Part shown: piece after piece, positions 9,193 to 18,544 of the stretch
Numbering within the stretch: position 1 is the first letter of the stretch
Layout: each line of letters starts with the position of its first letter
Origin: UBA6623 sp965226435
GTDB lineage: Bacteria; Acidobacteriota; Terriglobia; Bryobacterales; UBA6623
Reading direction: 5' to 3'
NCBI GenBank assembly: GCA_965226435.1
Contig: CBDDCY010000008.1
Span: forward strand, 310,001-374,000
DNA length: 64,000 nucleotides
Made by a program: the position numbers and the translations under genes
Notes under the pieces: model-generated
What the model saw: the letters and a program-made list of their open reading frames with translations, nothing else
Databases searched by the model: none
Told to the model about the DNA's origin: nothing

Positions 9193-10755
9193 TCAGCCCG
9201 GCGGGCTACCCCCGACAATCGGCGTGTGAATTACCGTCACCTCCCCGGAATCCAGACCCTCCCGCAGGGCCGCGACGAGTTGGTCCGGCGTTTCCGCCTT
9301 CACCCCGCGCGCGCCGAAAGCTTCGGCGAGTTTGACGAAATCGATCGGCCCCAGCGCGCTCGTGATCGGTTCGCCGTACTTGTCCTGATGCCCCGATTGC
9401 GTAATCCCCCAAGCCTCATCGTCGGCCACGAGGACTACCAACGGTATTTTCTGCCGCACAGCGCATTCGATTTCCGCCGGCGTGAAAGTAAACGACCCAT
9501 CGCCGGCGAGCAGCAGCACCGGACGATCCGGGTAGGTCAGCCGCGCCGCCATGGCCCCGCCCAGCCCCCAGCCGACCACGCCGCTTCGTCCACACGACAG
9601 CCAAGTCGACGGGTAGCGGTCGGTCAGCAGTTGGTACGCCCATTGTCCGATGCTGCCGCCGTCCATCAAGAAAAGAGTTTCGTCCGTCAACACCTCGCCG
9701 ACGGCATCCACCACATGAACAGCGTGCAGCCCACCTCCGGCCTGCTCGATACCCCGTTGCCGGACAGTCGCGCGAAATTCGTTGCTCCGCCCGCGCGCTT
9801 CAGCCAACCAGGCCTCAAATCGCCCGGCGGAGACCCGATCGTCGAGTGATAGCTCGGCCCAACCCCTATCCAGACGAATGACGCGCGCCCCCTCGGCGAG
9901 TGCGGCGGGCTGAAGAAACCCCAGGCGATAGTCCGCGACTGCCCCGGCCAAAATGATCAAGTCGGCGTCGGCGAGCAACCGCGGACCGCCGGTCGCGGCC
10001 CCCAGCATGCCGACAAAGGTTTCCAGGGGCTCTTCAATCGTTCCACGATCCCAAATCGGAATGGCGAGCGGGACGCCGCGTGCTTTAGAAAATTCGGCTA
10101 TGGCCCGCCCTTCTCCGCCGTAGTAGGCGCCGCTGCCGACGACGATCAACGGGCGTTCGGCCCCTCGCAAAGCTTCCGCCGCGGCTTCCACGTCGGCGGG
10201 GTCGAACGAGCTTCTCCCTATCGGTGTCGGCGTCGGCGCTACCAATGCGGCTTCTTCGACAGGCATCTCCTGAATGTCCATTGGAAAAGTGAGATTGACT
10301 GGTCCGTGAGGCGTGGAAACGGCCTCGGTCCAAGCCTGGGCGAGCACTTGCAAGACACGCTCGGGCCGGTCGATCACGCCGGCGTACTTCGTTACCGGTC
10401 GCGCAAGGGCGGATTGGTCGAGGTCCTGAAAATGGCCCATCCCCGCCGTGGCATGGGCGTGCGCCCCACTAATGAGCAGCATCGGTGCTTGGTCCAAAAA
10501 GGCGTCGACGACTCCCGTCATTCCATTCGCGTGCGCGACTCCGCTCGAGACGGCGGCAACGCCGGGGCGGCCCCTGAGCCTTCCGTAAACCTCCGCCATA
10601 TAGCCGGCCGTTTGCTCATTGCGGACATCCACCAGTCGTATGCCCGCTTGCCGAGCGGCGTAGTCCAACGGGTCAAGCCCGTGTCCGCAAAGTGTCGCGA
10701 TCCACTCCACACCCCGCTCGCGCAGGTCTTTCACAAACCAATCCACCGCCGTCAT
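9193..10755 (-). CDS. Thiamine diphosphate-dependent enzyme, acetolactate synthase-like
   Basis: The 520-residue protein has the three-domain layout of the acetolactate synthase / benzoylformate decarboxylase superfamily. The N-terminal domain carries the cofactor-activating glutamate in RNEQTAGYMAEVYGR. A middle Rossmann-like domain follows, and the C-terminal domain has the ThDP/Mg motif starting at GDGSFTFTPAE and ending in ADDEAWG, where Asp-Asp replaces the usual Asn-Asn. A GAGAGG sequence lies six bases before the ATG. It is single-gene, convergent with clpC, with no small regulatory subunit next to it, so it is unlikely to be the biosynthetic IlvB. A 6-1-6 palindrome (9195-9207) covers the last codons. 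The substrate cannot be assigned. Confidence 0.8.
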   Translation of the reverse strand: MTAVDWFVKDLRERGVEWIATLCGHGLDPLDYAARQAGIRLVDVRNEQTAGYMAEVYGRLRGRPGVAAVSSGVAHANGMTGVVDAFLDQAPMLLISGAHAHATAGMGHFQDLDQSALARPVTKYAGVIDRPERVLQVLAQAWTEAVSTPHGPVNLTFPMDIQEMPVEEAALVAPTPTPIGRSSFDPADVEAAAEALRGAERPLIVVGSGAYYGGEGRAIAEFSKARGVPLAIPIWDRGTIEEPLETFVGMLGAATGGPRLLADADLIILAGAVADYRLGFLQPAALAEGARVIRLDRGWAELSLDDRVSAGRFEAWLAEARGRSNEFRATVRQRGIEQAGGGLHAVHVVDAVGEVLTDETLFLMDGGSIGQWAYQLLTDRYPSTWLSCGRSGVVGWGLGGAMAARLTYPDRPVLLLAGDGSFTFTPAEIECAVRQKIPLVVLVADDEAWGITQSGHQDKYGEPITSALGPIDFVKLAEAFGARGVKAETPDQLVAALREGLDSGEVTVIHTPIVGGSPPG

Positions 10756-11005
10756 GGGAGCCTCTCTTTCTTGCGGACCATGAACAAAGGAATCAGGGTA
10801 ACACCGGTATCCTGGTCAACCTTGCACGAGGCGCGCCGGCAGGCCCGAGTCCCAGCCCCATGTGCTTTTCAGAACCTGATTAGGATGCTCGATTGTCGCC
10901 CGACTCAACTCATATCACAACTGCACGTCATGTCCTCGGCGGGGGGTGTTACGCTTGGGATGGATGCCGAGGAAATGTGCTTTCGGCCTCCGAATCGAGC
11001 AAGAG

Positions 11006-11809
11006 ATGACTATTGCGAGGATCCGCCGCCCCAGCGTCTTGTTGCTCGTCTGTTTTCTCCTCGGCGCCGCTTGGCTGTCGGCCTGGCAGCGCTTCGGCGG
11101 AGGCTTCGGTTTCCGAGAATCTCCGGTGCCCGACGAATGGTACGACGCCGAAGGGCGCGGTGAATTTCATTTCGCGCGTTTCGTCTACGCGAGTATGGGT
11201 GGAGAAGACTGGGGACGTCGCGGCGGTTGGGCGACCGACTACCCGGAGGCCGATTACCACTTCATGCAAGGCCTGGGGCGCCTCACCAACATCGATTCGG
11301 CGATGGGTAGCAGGCTGGTTCGGCCGCTCGACGACGAACTATTCAACTATCCCTGGCTTTACGCCGTCGAGGTCGGCCGCTGGCACCTTGAGGAGGACGA
11401 AGCCGAGCGATTGCGGGAATACCTTTTGCGTGGAGGTTTTCTCGTCGTCGACGATTTCCACGGGAGCTACCAGTGGGCCATGTTTCTCGAAAGCATGCGC
11501 CGCGTATTCCCCGAACGCCCGATTCTCGACATCGAGGAAGGGGATCCTTTATTACATGTCCTCTACGATTTGGATCAACGAATTCAGGTGCCCGGGATTC
11601 GATATTTATGGAGCGGTGTCACGTACGAACAGGACGGTATTGAGCCCCGCTGGCGCGGAATCTACGACGACGACAACCGCCTGATGGTGGCCATGAACTT
11701 TAACATGGATTTGGGAGACGCCTGGGAGCACGCCGATACGCCCCAGTATCCTGAGAAAATGACGGTTCTGGCTACCGCTTCGGAATTAATTACGTCATCT
11801 ATTCGATGA
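11006..11809 (+). CDS. DUF4159 domain protein, first gene of the MoxR/VWA operon
   Basis: The 267-residue protein has one N-terminal hydrophobic segment (about residues 9-25, signal or anchor) followed by a DUF4159 domain, recognised from the RFVYASMGGEDW segment, a DYPEADYHF stretch and the LRGGFLVVDDFHG core. The fold is thought to resemble class I glutamine amidotransferases, but no catalytic Cys-His pair is evident. I start at ATG 11006 rather than 10946 because the signal segment begins there. It lies 55 bp upstream of the VWA gene, and DUF4159 genes commonly accompany MoxR/VWA genes in Acidobacteriota and Planctomycetes. The 250 bp upstream (10756-11005) contains no gene and should hold the operon promoter. 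Confidence 0.8.
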   Translation: MTIARIRRPSVLLLVCFLLGAAWLSAWQRFGGGFGFRESPVPDEWYDAEGRGEFHFARFVYASMGGEDWGRRGGWATDYPEADYHFMQGLGRLTNIDSAMGSRLVRPLDDELFNYPWLYAVEVGRWHLEEDEAERLREYLLRGGFLVVDDFHGSYQWAMFLESMRRVFPERPILDIEEGDPLLHVLYDLDQRIQVPGIRYLWSGVTYEQDGIEPRWRGIYDDDNRLMVAMNFNMDLGDAWEHADTPQYPEKMTVLATASELITSSIR

Positions 11810-11864
11810 CGCATTGAGTGCGCCGTCGATGAATTGTCGTTAACTCGACGAAGGACCTCGTTTC

Positions 11865-14120
11865 GTGTTTGAGTTTTTGTTCAAGTACCCGACCACGGTT
11901 TTTCGCAAGGGCGATTTCGTTCTTGCGAGCGGGCTCCCGGCGTGGTTGTTGCCGCTGCTGATCGCGGCGGCCGGCGGCGGCCTGTTCTGGTATCTACGCC
12001 GCGATCCGGGTGCGCTCGATGAGCCTCGGCAACGTATTGTGTGGGTGTTGCAGTGGGCGTCGGTTGCCTTGTTGTTGCTGTTGCTGTGGCGGCCGGCGGT
12101 GAGCATCCAGTCGCTGCGGTCACAGCAGAACGTTGTCGCGATCATGCTCGACACCTCACGCAGCATGGCGCTCGGGGAGGGTGAGGAATCGCGAATCGAC
12201 CAAGCACGGGCGGCTTTGGGCGCCGGCGTCATCGATCAGCTTCGGGAGAAATTCCGCGTCAGGCTCTACGGCTTTTCGGACGGGATACAACGCCTGGAAT
12301 CCCTGGATTCGGAAAAGCTGCCCCCGCCCGGCAACGCCACGCGCGTCGGAGACGCAATCGCGGCGGTCTTGCGCGAGTCGGCGGCGCTTCCTTTGGGCGC
12401 CGTGATCGTGGTCAGCGACGGGTCCGATAACGCCGGTTCGTTCGGCCGCGAGCGGATGGCCGAGATTCGCAAACACAATGTCCCTATCCACACCGTCGGC
12501 GTTGGACGCGAGGAGATTCCGAGCGATATCGAACTCAGTGAGGTGAACGTCGCGCCGCGAGCACTGCCGAATTCGCAACTCAGCGCTCACGTGGCGCTAC
12601 GCCACGCCGGTCGGGATGAGCAAAAGACACGCGTCACGGTCCGCGACGGCTCGACGATTCTGGCGTCCAAAGAGGTTACGCTACGTCGCGGTGAGACGGT
12701 TCACAGCGAGTGGGTGGATTTCAACGCCGGGGAGGCGGGTATTCGCAACTTGCGATTTTCCGTCGAACCGATGCCGGGAGAAGAGATCACGGGCAACAAT
12801 TCCTTGACCCGTGTGGTCGACGTACCGCGCGGGCGGCGCAAGATTCTCTATGTGGAGGGCGAACCACGCTGGGAATACAAATTCATGCGCCGGGCGATCC
12901 ACAAAGACGCCGGGGTGCGCCTGGTTACGCTGCTGCGTACCTCCCCCAATAAGTTCTACCGCCAGGGCGTCGGCACGCCCGAGGAACTCAAAGACGGTTT
13001 CCCAACCAAGGTCGAGGAATTGTTCGCCTATGACGCGCTGATCCTCGGCAGCATCGAAGCGGGTTTTTTCACCGTCGAGCAGCAGGAGATGATCCGCGAG
13101 TTCGTTAATCGCCGAGGCGGGACACTGTTGATGTTGGCCGGGCGAAACGGGCTCGGCGACGGCGGATGGGGAACCTCCAGAGTCGCGGAAGTACTGCCCG
13201 TTCGCCTTCCCGGCGATGACGGTCCGACTTTCTTCCGGATCCCGGTTTCCGTGGAACTGACTCCCCAAGGGCGCGATTCATTAATCTGCCGTCTCGACGA
13301 GGCCCGCGCGAAGAACCTTGCCCTATGGAAAGAGATGCCCGCGCTCGCCGATTATCAACGGGTCGGCGAACTCAAACCGGCCGCCGTCGGACTCATCCAA
13401 GCGCGCGTCGAAGCGAAGCCAATTCCGATTCTCGTGCAACAAAGCTACGGCCGAGGCAAGTCGATTGTGCTGGCGACGGGAGGAACTTGGCGTTGGAAAA
13501 TGGGGCTCCCGCACGACGACGAGCGACACCACATGTTCTGGAGACAGTTGTTTCGCGCCATGGTGTCCAACTCTCCCGGGACGGTTACGATTTCGAGCAA
13601 CAAGACCCTTTACGCCGACGATCCCCGCGTGAGCCTGCGGGCCGAGGTACGAACCAAGGCCTATGAGTCCGCGAACAATGCAACGGTTACGGCGTTGCTG
13701 ACTCCCGAGTTCGGCGATCCGGTAACGATCGAGTTGAGTCCCTCGGCCGAGGAAGAGGGCGTGTATGAAACGGAGTTGCTTGCGGCGCGCCCCGGTCCCT
13801 ATCGCATCGAGGTGACAGCGCACCGCGGTGATCAGGTGCTCGGCGCCGAGGTCCTGCACGTCCGCCGCGAAGACGGCGTGGCCGAGGATTTCCACCCGGC
13901 GCAAAATCGCGAGATCTTGGAACGGCTCTCCGAACAAACCGGCGGGCGATACTTCACACTCGACGAGGCCGACGGGCTGCCCGAGGAAGTGCGTTTCTCC
14001 CAAGCCGGCATCACCGCCCGTGAGACCATGGACCTGTGGGATATGCCCGTCCTGTTCCTGCTGCTGCTGGCTTTGCGAGGCGGCGAATGGTTGCTGAGAC
14101 GCCGCTGGGGTGTGATTTGA
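11865..14120 (+). CDS. Membrane VWA protein with glutamine-amidotransferase-like domain
   Basis: The 751-residue protein has two N-terminal membrane segments (about 24-44 and 58-76), then a von Willebrand A domain with an intact MIDAS start DTSRS (D96, S98, S100) and the later SDGSDN motif. It continues with beta-sandwich-like sequence and an amidotransferase-like domain beginning near RKILYVEGEPRWEYKFMRRAI, and ends with a membrane segment close to the C-terminus (about 725-745). The large middle part is therefore probably in the periplasm. The start is GTG at 11865. The intact MIDAS suggests metal-dependent partner binding, and the partner set is most likely the other VWA proteins and the MoxR ATPase of this operon. 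Confidence 0.85.
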   Translation: MFEFLFKYPTTVFRKGDFVLASGLPAWLLPLLIAAAGGGLFWYLRRDPGALDEPRQRIVWVLQWASVALLLLLLWRPAVSIQSLRSQQNVVAIMLDTSRSMALGEGEESRIDQARAALGAGVIDQLREKFRVRLYGFSDGIQRLESLDSEKLPPPGNATRVGDAIAAVLRESAALPLGAVIVVSDGSDNAGSFGRERMAEIRKHNVPIHTVGVGREEIPSDIELSEVNVAPRALPNSQLSAHVALRHAGRDEQKTRVTVRDGSTILASKEVTLRRGETVHSEWVDFNAGEAGIRNLRFSVEPMPGEEITGNNSLTRVVDVPRGRRKILYVEGEPRWEYKFMRRAIHKDAGVRLVTLLRTSPNKFYRQGVGTPEELKDGFPTKVEELFAYDALILGSIEAGFFTVEQQEMIREFVNRRGGTLLMLAGRNGLGDGGWGTSRVAEVLPVRLPGDDGPTFFRIPVSVELTPQGRDSLICRLDEARAKNLALWKEMPALADYQRVGELKPAAVGLIQARVEAKPIPILVQQSYGRGKSIVLATGGTWRWKMGLPHDDERHHMFWRQLFRAMVSNSPGTVTISSNKTLYADDPRVSLRAEVRTKAYESANNATVTALLTPEFGDPVTIELSPSAEEEGVYETELLAARPGPYRIEVTAHRGDQVLGAEVLHVRREDGVAEDFHPAQNREILERLSEQTGGRYFTLDEADGLPEEVRFSQAGITARETMDLWDMPVLFLLLLALRGGEWLLRRRWGVI

Positions 14121-14149
14121 GCCGGCCCGCCGAAGAGGTTGGGACGGCC

Positions 14150-15136
14150 ATGAGCGCATCGGTGAAACATTTCTCTCCTTCCCATCGTCGAACTCCTATT
14201 GCCGTGGGTGTATTTCGCTTCAGCTTCGCCGGCCCCCTCTACGTTTGTCTGCTCCTGGCGGCGGTCGGCACATCGTTGCGCGCCGAAATAGGGCAGTCCC
14301 ATTTCGTCATCGTCGGCGGGCTGGGAGGCGAACCGCAATACGAAGAGCGGTTCTCCGCGTATGCCTCCGCGCTTGGCGACGTTTTTGAAAAGACCACCGG
14401 CGACGGCTCGAGAGTGCACGTTCTCAAGGGCCCTGAATCTCGTCGTGAGGCGATCACAGCGGTCCTGAGTGAGCTTGCGAAAACGACCGCCGAAAACGAT
14501 TCGGTCGCGCTCATTCTTGTCGGCCACGGGACCTGGGACGGCCGCGCTTACAAGTTCAATATCCCCGGTCCCGACCTCGATGGCGAGAAGCTTCGAGAAC
14601 TGCTTGATGCCCTTCCGGCGCGGCGGCAGCTCGTCGCGGTCACGTCGAGCGCCAGCGGCGCGCTGATCGATGTTCTGAAGCGCGCGGGCCGCGTCATCAT
14701 CACCGCCACCCGCAGCGGGCGCGAAGCCAACGCCACGGTTTTTGGAGAATATTGGGTCGAGGCGCTCAGCGACGAATCCGCGGACTCGGATAAGAACTCG
14801 GTCATCACCGCCGCCGAGGCGTTTCATTACACCGAACGCCGTGTGAAAGACTTCTTCGAAAAAGAAAAGCGACTGGCCGGAGAGCACCCCCGCATCGAGG
14901 GCGACTTCGCCGGTACTTTTACGCTCGCGAGGCTCGAGAAGACCGTCGCGGCTTCCGAGGACCCCGCCGTGCGACGACTGTTCGAGGAACGCGAAGCGAT
15001 CGAGGGGCGAATCGAGGATCTAAAGGGCCGCAAGGACGAGATGGAGCTCGATCCGTATTTCGAGGCGTTGGAAACGTTGATGATCGAGTTGGCCGGCAAG
15101 CAGGTGGAAATCGACGAGGCGGTCGGCAATGAGTAG
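14150..15136 (+). CDS. Secreted legumain/caspase-like protein with Cys to Ser at the active site
   Basis: The 328-residue protein has an N-terminal signal segment (about residues 25-45 ending in LRA), then a caspase-fold-like domain. The catalytic His motif is present as LVGHGTWDG (His126). At the expected Cys-x-Ser-Gly position the sequence reads TSSASG, so the nucleophile position is Ser167, and the mature part contains no cysteine at all. The C-terminal third is charged and helical, probably a coiled coil (EEREAIEGRIEDLKGR). I chose ATG 14150, directly before the signal segment; 14036 would overlap the previous gene. The last eight bases overlap the next gene. Assignment to clan CD rests on motif and fold pattern only. 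It may be a non-catalytic binding protein. Confidence 0.65.
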   Translation: MSASVKHFSPSHRRTPIAVGVFRFSFAGPLYVCLLLAAVGTSLRAEIGQSHFVIVGGLGGEPQYEERFSAYASALGDVFEKTTGDGSRVHVLKGPESRREAITAVLSELAKTTAENDSVALILVGHGTWDGRAYKFNIPGPDLDGEKLRELLDALPARRQLVAVTSSASGALIDVLKRAGRVIITATRSGREANATVFGEYWVEALSDESADSDKNSVITAAEAFHYTERRVKDFFEKEKRLAGEHPRIEGDFAGTFTLARLEKTVAASEDPAVRRLFEEREAIEGRIEDLKGRKDEMELDPYFEALETLMIELAGKQVEIDEAVGNE

Positions 15137-17447
15137 ACACTCAACGCTGAATCGAGCGTGGCCCAAATCCCAGACCCTGATTCTTCTTGCGGCTGCTTTC
15201 GCTCTCGTAATTCCCGCCGCCGCCCAGCGCGGAGAAGGGCGGGGAAGACGTAGCCCCGAACTAAGTCCCTGCGACGATCATTGGGATCACGGACGTCGCC
15301 GCGAGGCGCGCGTTTGTTACATGAAGCTGATCAGTCAGACCGACGACGCCGGGACGAGGGCGGAGGCCTTCTGGGGTCTACGCAATTTCAAACAGGCTAA
15401 CGAGATGTTTCAGCAGGCCGTCAATGCCGCGCCGGAAGACGCCGAACTGCGCGTCCGCTGGGGTTACCTTTTTCTCGAAACCCACAACCAGGGCGAGGCG
15501 CTCAAGCTATTCGACGAAGCGTTGAAAATCGACGAGGCCGGCCTGGCGGCGCGCCTCGGCAAAGCCTCCGTGCTCTCGCGCCGCTTCGAAGGCAAGGCGC
15601 GCGAATGGGTGGCGGAGGTGATCCAAGCCGACCCTGAGTTGGTAGAAGCCTACGTCCTGCTCGCCGCGATGGATATCGAGGAAAACAAGATCGACGAGGC
15701 CCACAAGGCTCTCAATCAAGGTCTTGAAAAAGCCGAGGAGCAAGGGCAGTCTCCCCTTGAACTCTACTCCCTCAAGACCGCCATCGACCTGTTGCAAGGG
15801 GCCGAGGAGAGTTCCTGGACGAAGAAGGCCCTCGAATACAACCCCAGCTATGGGCAGGTCTACGCCGACGCGGCCCACTTTTATGTCATTACGCGTCGTT
15901 ATCGGGAGGCGACCGCGCTGTATCGCAAGGCGGTCGATCGCGACCCCGAACTCTGGTCGGCGCATGCCGACTTGGCCGTCAACTTGATGCGCGAGGGCGA
16001 AGACGAGCAGGCCGCCCGGCATCTCGAACTTGCCTACCAGGGCGATCCCTATAGCGCCAAGACCGTCAACACGCTGCGGCTGCTTGACAGCTTCGACAAT
16101 TTCAAAACCTTTTCGAATTTCGACAAGCCGTTGTCCGATGAGCCCGGTGCGCTCGACGGCAGTTTCGAAAAGCCGACCGTCATCGTCAAGCTACACAAGG
16201 ACGAAGCGGAGGTTCTTCGTCCCTACGTCGTCCAACTCGCCGAGCTGAGCCTGGAGACCTTTCAGGCTAAATACCAATTCACGCCGAAGAAACCGGTCCG
16301 GGTCGAACTCTATCCCGACCACGACGATTTCGGCGTGCGAACGATGGGCTTGCCGGGCGTCGGTTTGCTCGGTGTCACCTTCGGTCATGTCGTTGCCATG
16401 GACAGCCCGTCGGGCCGTCCCCCGGGCAGTTTTCATTGGGGCACGACGCTGTGGCACGAAATGGCGCACGTCATCACCCTCGAGGCGACGAATCACTTGG
16501 TTCCGCGCTGGTTCAGCGAGGGGATTTCCGTCTATGAGGAGTGGGCGGTCGATGAAAGCTGGGGCGACCGAATTTCTCCCGACGTGATCGACGCCGTCAA
16601 GAAAGAAAAGTTCCTTCCCGTAGCCGAACTCGACAGCGGATTCATTCGCCCGCAATACCCCAAGCAAATCGCCGTCTCGTATTTTCAGGCGGGTTTAGTC
16701 TGTCGGTTCATCGCCGACAAGTGGGGCTTCTCCAAGCTTGTCGAATTGCTCGACGGCTTCGGAGAGGGACGATCCACCGCCGACAACATTACCGCGGTCG
16801 TCGGGATATCAAGCGAAGACTTCGACGAGCAATTCGCCGCCTACGTGAAGGAGCGCTACGGCGAGTTGGTCGAAAAGTTTCCCGAATGGCGCAAGTTGCT
16901 GAAAGAGGCTCTGAAGGCCGCCCGCGCCGAGAAATGGGACGAGGTCATCGAGCCCGCCGTCGCGGCCCGCGATATTTATCCTGAATACGTCGAGGGCGGC
17001 AATGCCTACACCTTGCTGGCCGATGCCTATCTGAAAAAGGGCGACAAGGCGGCCGCCATCGAGCAGCTACAGCTGTACCAACAGGCGGGCGGCCGCAGTC
17101 CGACCCGGATCAAGAAACTGGCCGCGCTGCTCGACGAAGCCAACCGCCGTCCGGAGGCCATCGTTGCGCTCGACGCTCTGCTCTACATCACTCCCGGCGA
17201 CGAAGAACTCCATCGGCCTCTTGGGGAATGGCTGCTGGCCGAGGAGCGCTACGAAGACGCTTTGCAGCAGTTCGAAACCGTTCTCGCTATCGGTCCGATC
17301 GACCCGGCGGCGGCGCATTTTCATCTGGCGCGCACATATCATAAGATGGAGGATCGCAAAAAGACGCGGCGACATTTGCTGCTGGCATTGGAAGCGGCTC
17401 CCAGCTATCGTCCCGCTCAGAAATTGCTTCTGGAACTCAAGCGCTAA
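15129..17447 (+). CDS. Secreted TPR protein with gluzincin metalloprotease domain
   Basis: The 772-residue protein starts with a signal peptide (about residues 1-32, ending AAA-Q). Tetratricopeptide-like repeats occupy roughly residues 60-330, with motifs such as AEAFWGLRNFKQANEMFQQA. A zinc-protease domain follows with HEMAH at residues 443-447 and the downstream glutamate in WFSEGISVYEE, matching the peptidase MA-like gluzincins. Further TPRs fill residues 590-770. The start ATG overlaps the preceding gene by eight bases. The complete zinc site suggests an active peptidase held on a TPR scaffold in the periplasm. It is the only clearly competent protease in this operon. Confidence 0.85.
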   Translation: MSRHSTLNRAWPKSQTLILLAAAFALVIPAAAQRGEGRGRRSPELSPCDDHWDHGRRREARVCYMKLISQTDDAGTRAEAFWGLRNFKQANEMFQQAVNAAPEDAELRVRWGYLFLETHNQGEALKLFDEALKIDEAGLAARLGKASVLSRRFEGKAREWVAEVIQADPELVEAYVLLAAMDIEENKIDEAHKALNQGLEKAEEQGQSPLELYSLKTAIDLLQGAEESSWTKKALEYNPSYGQVYADAAHFYVITRRYREATALYRKAVDRDPELWSAHADLAVNLMREGEDEQAARHLELAYQGDPYSAKTVNTLRLLDSFDNFKTFSNFDKPLSDEPGALDGSFEKPTVIVKLHKDEAEVLRPYVVQLAELSLETFQAKYQFTPKKPVRVELYPDHDDFGVRTMGLPGVGLLGVTFGHVVAMDSPSGRPPGSFHWGTTLWHEMAHVITLEATNHLVPRWFSEGISVYEEWAVDESWGDRISPDVIDAVKKEKFLPVAELDSGFIRPQYPKQIAVSYFQAGLVCRFIADKWGFSKLVELLDGFGEGRSTADNITAVVGISSEDFDEQFAAYVKERYGELVEKFPEWRKLLKEALKAARAEKWDEVIEPAVAARDIYPEYVEGGNAYTLLADAYLKKGDKAAAIEQLQLYQQAGGRSPTRIKKLAALLDEANRRPEAIVALDALLYITPGDEELHRPLGEWLLAEERYEDALQQFETVLAIGPIDPAAAHFHLARTYHKMEDRKKTRRHLLLALEAAPSYRPAQKLLLELKR

Positions 17448-17468
17448 GGAAACGAGAATCCTCTATCT

Positions 17469-18494
17469 ATGAGTCTCCCAACAACGTCCAGCCTGGATAC
17501 CGCTGACTACCGCGAGCTCGTTGTATCATTTCGCGACACCCTCGACCGCATTCGCACCCAAGTACGCCGCGTAATCGTCGGCCACGACGAGGTTGTCGAG
17601 CATCTGTTGATCACTCTGCTCGTCGGCGGCCATTGCCTGATCACGGGAATGCCGGGAACCGCCAAGACTTTGCTGGTCCGCGTTCTGGCGACCGCTCTCG
17701 GACTCACCTTCAAGCGCATTCAGTTCACGCCCGACCTGATGCCGACCGACGTCACCGGAACCGACATCATCGAGGAAGATGTCACGACCGGCCGCCGAAA
17801 ATGGACGTTTATCGAAGGGCCCATCTTCACCAACGTCTTGCTGGCTGATGAAATTAACCGCACGCCGCCCAAAACCCAAGCCGCCTTGCTCGAGGCGATG
17901 CAGGAGTTGAGCGTGACCGTGCGCGGCACGACCTACACCCTGGCACCGCCTTTCTTCGTGCTGGCGACCCAAAACCCCATCGAACTCGAAGGGACTTACA
18001 CGCTTCCCGAAGCCCAACTCGACCGCTTCTTGTTCAAGGTGATTCTCGATTACTTGGACACGGATCAAGAGATCGACGTCGTGAATCGGTACGGGGAAGG
18101 GCCGCCGCCGGAAGTCGAAGTTTGCACCAATGGCGAGGATATCCTGCGCTACCAGGAACTCGTTCGGCAGGTTCCGGTTTCCGACAACGCCACCCGTTAC
18201 GCCGTCGAATTGGTGCGGGCGACGCGTCCCAAAGACCCGCTGGCGCCCGACATCGTCAATAAGTACGTCAATTACGGCTGTAGCGTGCGCGCCACGCAAT
18301 TCTTGGTCGCGGCGGCCAAGGCCCGCGCATTAACACAAGGGCGTTACCACGTCACCTACGGCGACCTGCGGACCCTTGTGCCGCCGGTGATGCGGCATCG
18401 TGTTTTGACCAACTTTCATGCCGAATCCGATGGTGTTTCGGTGGATGACATTCTCAAGCAGATGCTCGAAGCCCGGCTCGCGCCCGAGGAGTAG
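17469..18494 (+). CDS. MoxR-family AAA+ ATPase
   Basis: The 341-residue AAA+ protein has the MoxR-type Walker A GMPGTAKTLL, Walker B LLADEINRTPPKTQAALLEAM, sensor 1 ATQNP and the EGTYTLPEAQLDRF segment containing the arginine finger. MoxR ATPases act with VWA-domain proteins as chaperone-like complexes for assembly or activation of partner proteins. Its position 21 bp after the TPR protease and 50 bp before the DUF58 gene is the canonical MoxR-DUF58-BatA order. It is the cytoplasmic motor expected to act on the VWA proteins encoded here. Confidence 0.95.
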   Translation: MSLPTTSSLDTADYRELVVSFRDTLDRIRTQVRRVIVGHDEVVEHLLITLLVGGHCLITGMPGTAKTLLVRVLATALGLTFKRIQFTPDLMPTDVTGTDIIEEDVTTGRRKWTFIEGPIFTNVLLADEINRTPPKTQAALLEAMQELSVTVRGTTYTLAPPFFVLATQNPIELEGTYTLPEAQLDRFLFKVILDYLDTDQEIDVVNRYGEGPPPEVEVCTNGEDILRYQELVRQVPVSDNATRYAVELVRATRPKDPLAPDIVNKYVNYGCSVRATQFLVAAAKARALTQGRYHVTYGDLRTLVPPVMRHRVLTNFHAESDGVSVDDILKQMLEARLAPEE

Positions 18495-18544
18495 CAGCGT
18501 ATCGCGTAGCAACTGATCCGCGTCCCTCGGCAACAGCAAAACCC

